In this document: in pieces, positions 11,477 through 13,128 of the stretch | Numbering within the stretch: position 1 is the first letter of the stretch | How the letters are laid out: every line of letters starts with the position of its first letter | Assembly (NCBI GenBank): GCA_015486095.1 | Contig: WFSK01000027.1 | Span: 1 to 13,128, forward strand | Reading direction: 5' to 3' | Source of the DNA: Thermotogae bacterium | Lineage (GTDB): Bacteria; Thermotogota; Thermotogae; B3-G13 | DNA length: 13,128 bases | The notes under the pieces: generated by a model | Told to the model about the DNA's origin: nothing | The model's input: the letters and a program-made list of their open reading frames with translations, nothing else | Databases searched by the model: none | Program-made: the position numbers and the translations under genes

Positions 11477-13099
11477 TCAATATTCGGGAGGATAAGGAGG
11501 AGGTGTTGTACTATTCTTCTTTTCCTCAGGTTTTTCAACTACCAATACATTAGTAGTTAAGAGCATAGATGCGATAGAAGCAGCATTCTGCAGTGCGCTT
11601 CTGGTTACCTTTGCAGGGTCTATTACTCCTGCCTTCACGAGGTCTTCATATCTGCCGGTGAGTGCATTAAATCCCATGTTGGGATCATCGAATCCTTTCA
11701 CCTTTTCTACGACAACGCCACCATCTACACCAGCATTCTCTGCTATCTGCTTGATGGGTTCTTCCAAAGCCTTTTTAACTATGTTAACTCCTACCTGCAT
11801 ATCTCCATCCAAATTGAAATTCTCGAGTATTTTACTGGCTTTTAATAGTGCCACCCCTCCTCCAGTTACTGTTCCTTCCTCTACAGCTGCTCTCGTAGCA
11901 GATAGTGCATCTTCTATTCTGTGTTTCTTTTCCTTCAATTCAGTCTCAGTAGCGGCTCCAACCTTTATAACAGCGACCCCTCCAGCCAATTTTGCCATCC
12001 TCTCCTGTAGGGTTTCCTTTTCGTATTGAGAAGTCGTATTCTCTATCTGGACCTTGATCTGCTTTATTCTATCTTTTATCTTCTCGGGATCTCCTTTTCC
12101 ACCTACGATTATAGTATCATCCTTGTTGGATCTAACCGCATCAGCCCTCCCAAGCATGCTCAATTCAACATCTTCCAGCTTTATTCCTATCTCATCGGAT
12201 ATAACTGTACCACCGGTGAGGATCGCTATATCCTGAAGCATGGCCTTTCTTCTATCTCCAAATCCGGGTGCTTTTACGGCTAAAGCTTCGAGAGTACCCT
12301 TTAACTTGTTGAGAACCAATGTCGTAAGGGTCTCTCCTTCTACATCCTCGGCTATGACAACGAAGGGCTTGCCAGTTTGTGCGACCTTCTCTAAGAGTTT
12401 TATCAACGGTTTGACTGCACTGAGCTTTTTATCTGTTATTAAGATATACGGTTCTTTCAAATATGCTTCCATCCTTTCCGTATCCGTTACCATATATGGG
12501 GATATGTATCCTCTATCGAATTTCATTCCTTCAGCGTAATCCACAAATGTCTCCAGCGATTTTGAGTCTTCGACAGTTATAACTCCATCTTCACCGACTT
12601 TGTCCATAGCATTCGCTATCAACTCACCTACTTCTTTGGAATTCGCAGATATTGCTGCAATGTCTGCAATATCTTCTCTTCCTTTTACCTTTTTGCTGAG
12701 TTTCTTTATCTCTTCAACGACCTTCTCCGTAGCCTTTTCGATTCCCTGTCGCATTATCATTGGATTAGCACCGGCCGCAACGTTCTTCAAACCTTCCCTT
12801 ATCATCGTCTGTGCAAGAACAGTTGCAGTTGTAGTTCCATCACCTGCAACATCGTTGGTCTTCGTAGCAACTTCTTTCACCAATTGTGCACCTAAGTTTT
12901 CAAACTTATCTTCCAGGTCTATCTCTTTGGCTATAGAGACTCCATCATTTGTGATAGTAGGGGAACCAAAGCTCTTTTCAAGGACTACATTCCTTCCCTT
13001 TGGCCCCAACGTTATCTTGATGGCATCTGCGAGTTTATTCACTCCCTTTTCTAAGGACCTTCTTGCGTCTTCATCGAAACTGAGTATCTTAGCACCCAT
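11477..13099 (-). CDS. groEL: 60-kDa chaperonin GroEL (Cpn60)
   Basis: 540 residues, full length. It is the ATP-driven double-ring chaperonin of the cytosol, working with GroES. Conserved features: 'IKITLGPKGRNVVLEKSFGSPTITNDGVSIAKEI' (about 28-60, nucleotide site), 'AGDGTTTATVLA' (Asp87 for ATP hydrolysis), the apical domain about 190-375, and 'GGGVALLKAS' (about 412-421). The ATG at 13099 has AAGGAG about 10 nt upstream. No groES is seen: only 29 bases lie upstream in the window, so it may sit just outside. No CIRCE operator is visible in those bases. The tail is odd: instead of Gly-Gly-Met repeats it ends KKNSTTPPPYPPEY. The gene ends at a shared terminator and has no downstream partner. 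Confidence 0.99.
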   Translation of the reverse strand: MGAKILSFDEDARRSLEKGVNKLADAIKITLGPKGRNVVLEKSFGSPTITNDGVSIAKEIDLEDKFENLGAQLVKEVATKTNDVAGDGTTTATVLAQTMIREGLKNVAAGANPMIMRQGIEKATEKVVEEIKKLSKKVKGREDIADIAAISANSKEVGELIANAMDKVGEDGVITVEDSKSLETFVDYAEGMKFDRGYISPYMVTDTERMEAYLKEPYILITDKKLSAVKPLIKLLEKVAQTGKPFVVIAEDVEGETLTTLVLNKLKGTLEALAVKAPGFGDRRKAMLQDIAILTGGTVISDEIGIKLEDVELSMLGRADAVRSNKDDTIIVGGKGDPEKIKDRIKQIKVQIENTTSQYEKETLQERMAKLAGGVAVIKVGAATETELKEKKHRIEDALSATRAAVEEGTVTGGGVALLKASKILENFNLDGDMQVGVNIVKKALEEPIKQIAENAGVDGGVVVEKVKGFDDPNMGFNALTGRYEDLVKAGVIDPAKVTRSALQNAASIASMLLTTNVLVVEKPEEKKNSTTPPPYPPEY

Positions 13100-13128
13100 T
13101 TACATCACACTCCTTTACTCTCCTACAA

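Noticed and set aside
1..13128. Recoded stop codons, mobile elements, CRISPR or defence genes
   Set aside because: TGA ends several conserved genes at the expected places. No repeats with spacers, transposase, integrase or known defence proteins are present.

Overview
The window is ordinary bacterial chromosome from a moderately AT-rich organism. The proteins are rich in Lys, Glu and Ile. TAA, TAG and TGA all act as stops, so the code is the standard bacterial one. The gene set (IF3, L35, L20, SmpB, tmRNA, GlmU, PRPP synthetase, GroEL, PPi-dependent pyruvate phosphate dikinase) is housekeeping. It fits an anaerobic, possibly thermophilic, poorly sampled lineage, but I cannot name a phylum from sequence alone. 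No transposon, phage, CRISPR array or defence locus is visible.

Layout. (1) 1-2536, minus strand: a Mut7-C RNase-domain protein followed after 12 nt by a large GAF-GAF-GAF-PAS sensor protein that runs off the left edge. (2) 2718-6824, minus: one long unit that starts at a consensus promoter (6819-6824 / 6796-6801). It reads tRNA-Lys(CTT), an attenuator-like leader, infC with a non-AUG (AUU) start, rpmI, rplT and ppdK, and ends at a strong terminator (2718-2749). (3) 6825-7196: a gene-free stretch dominated by a very long branched hairpin (6917-7113). This is the least explained element of the window. (4) 7197-7536, plus: a cold-shock protein gene with promoter and terminator. (5) 7539-10710, minus: smpB, ssrA (tmRNA), glmU and prs packed with almost no gaps; the last base of the smpB stop codon is the first base of mature tmRNA. 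(6) 10726-11400: a palindrome-rich divergent promoter region, then on plus a PadR-family regulator (apparently leaderless and autoregulated) overlapping a small glutaredoxin/NrdH-like gene. (7) 11441-13099: a shared bidirectional terminator, then groEL on minus with an unusual proline/tyrosine-rich C-terminus.

The genes centre on translation and its quality control. The most interesting signals are regulatory or RNA-based. They are a three-state attenuator between tRNA-Lys and infC, an AUU-started infC whose Shine-Dalgarno can be hidden in a hairpin, a smpB/ssrA fusion point that could turn the smpB message into a nonstop substrate of its own product, a leaderless PadR gene whose promoter is a 27-bp palindrome, and the unassigned 197-nt structured element.
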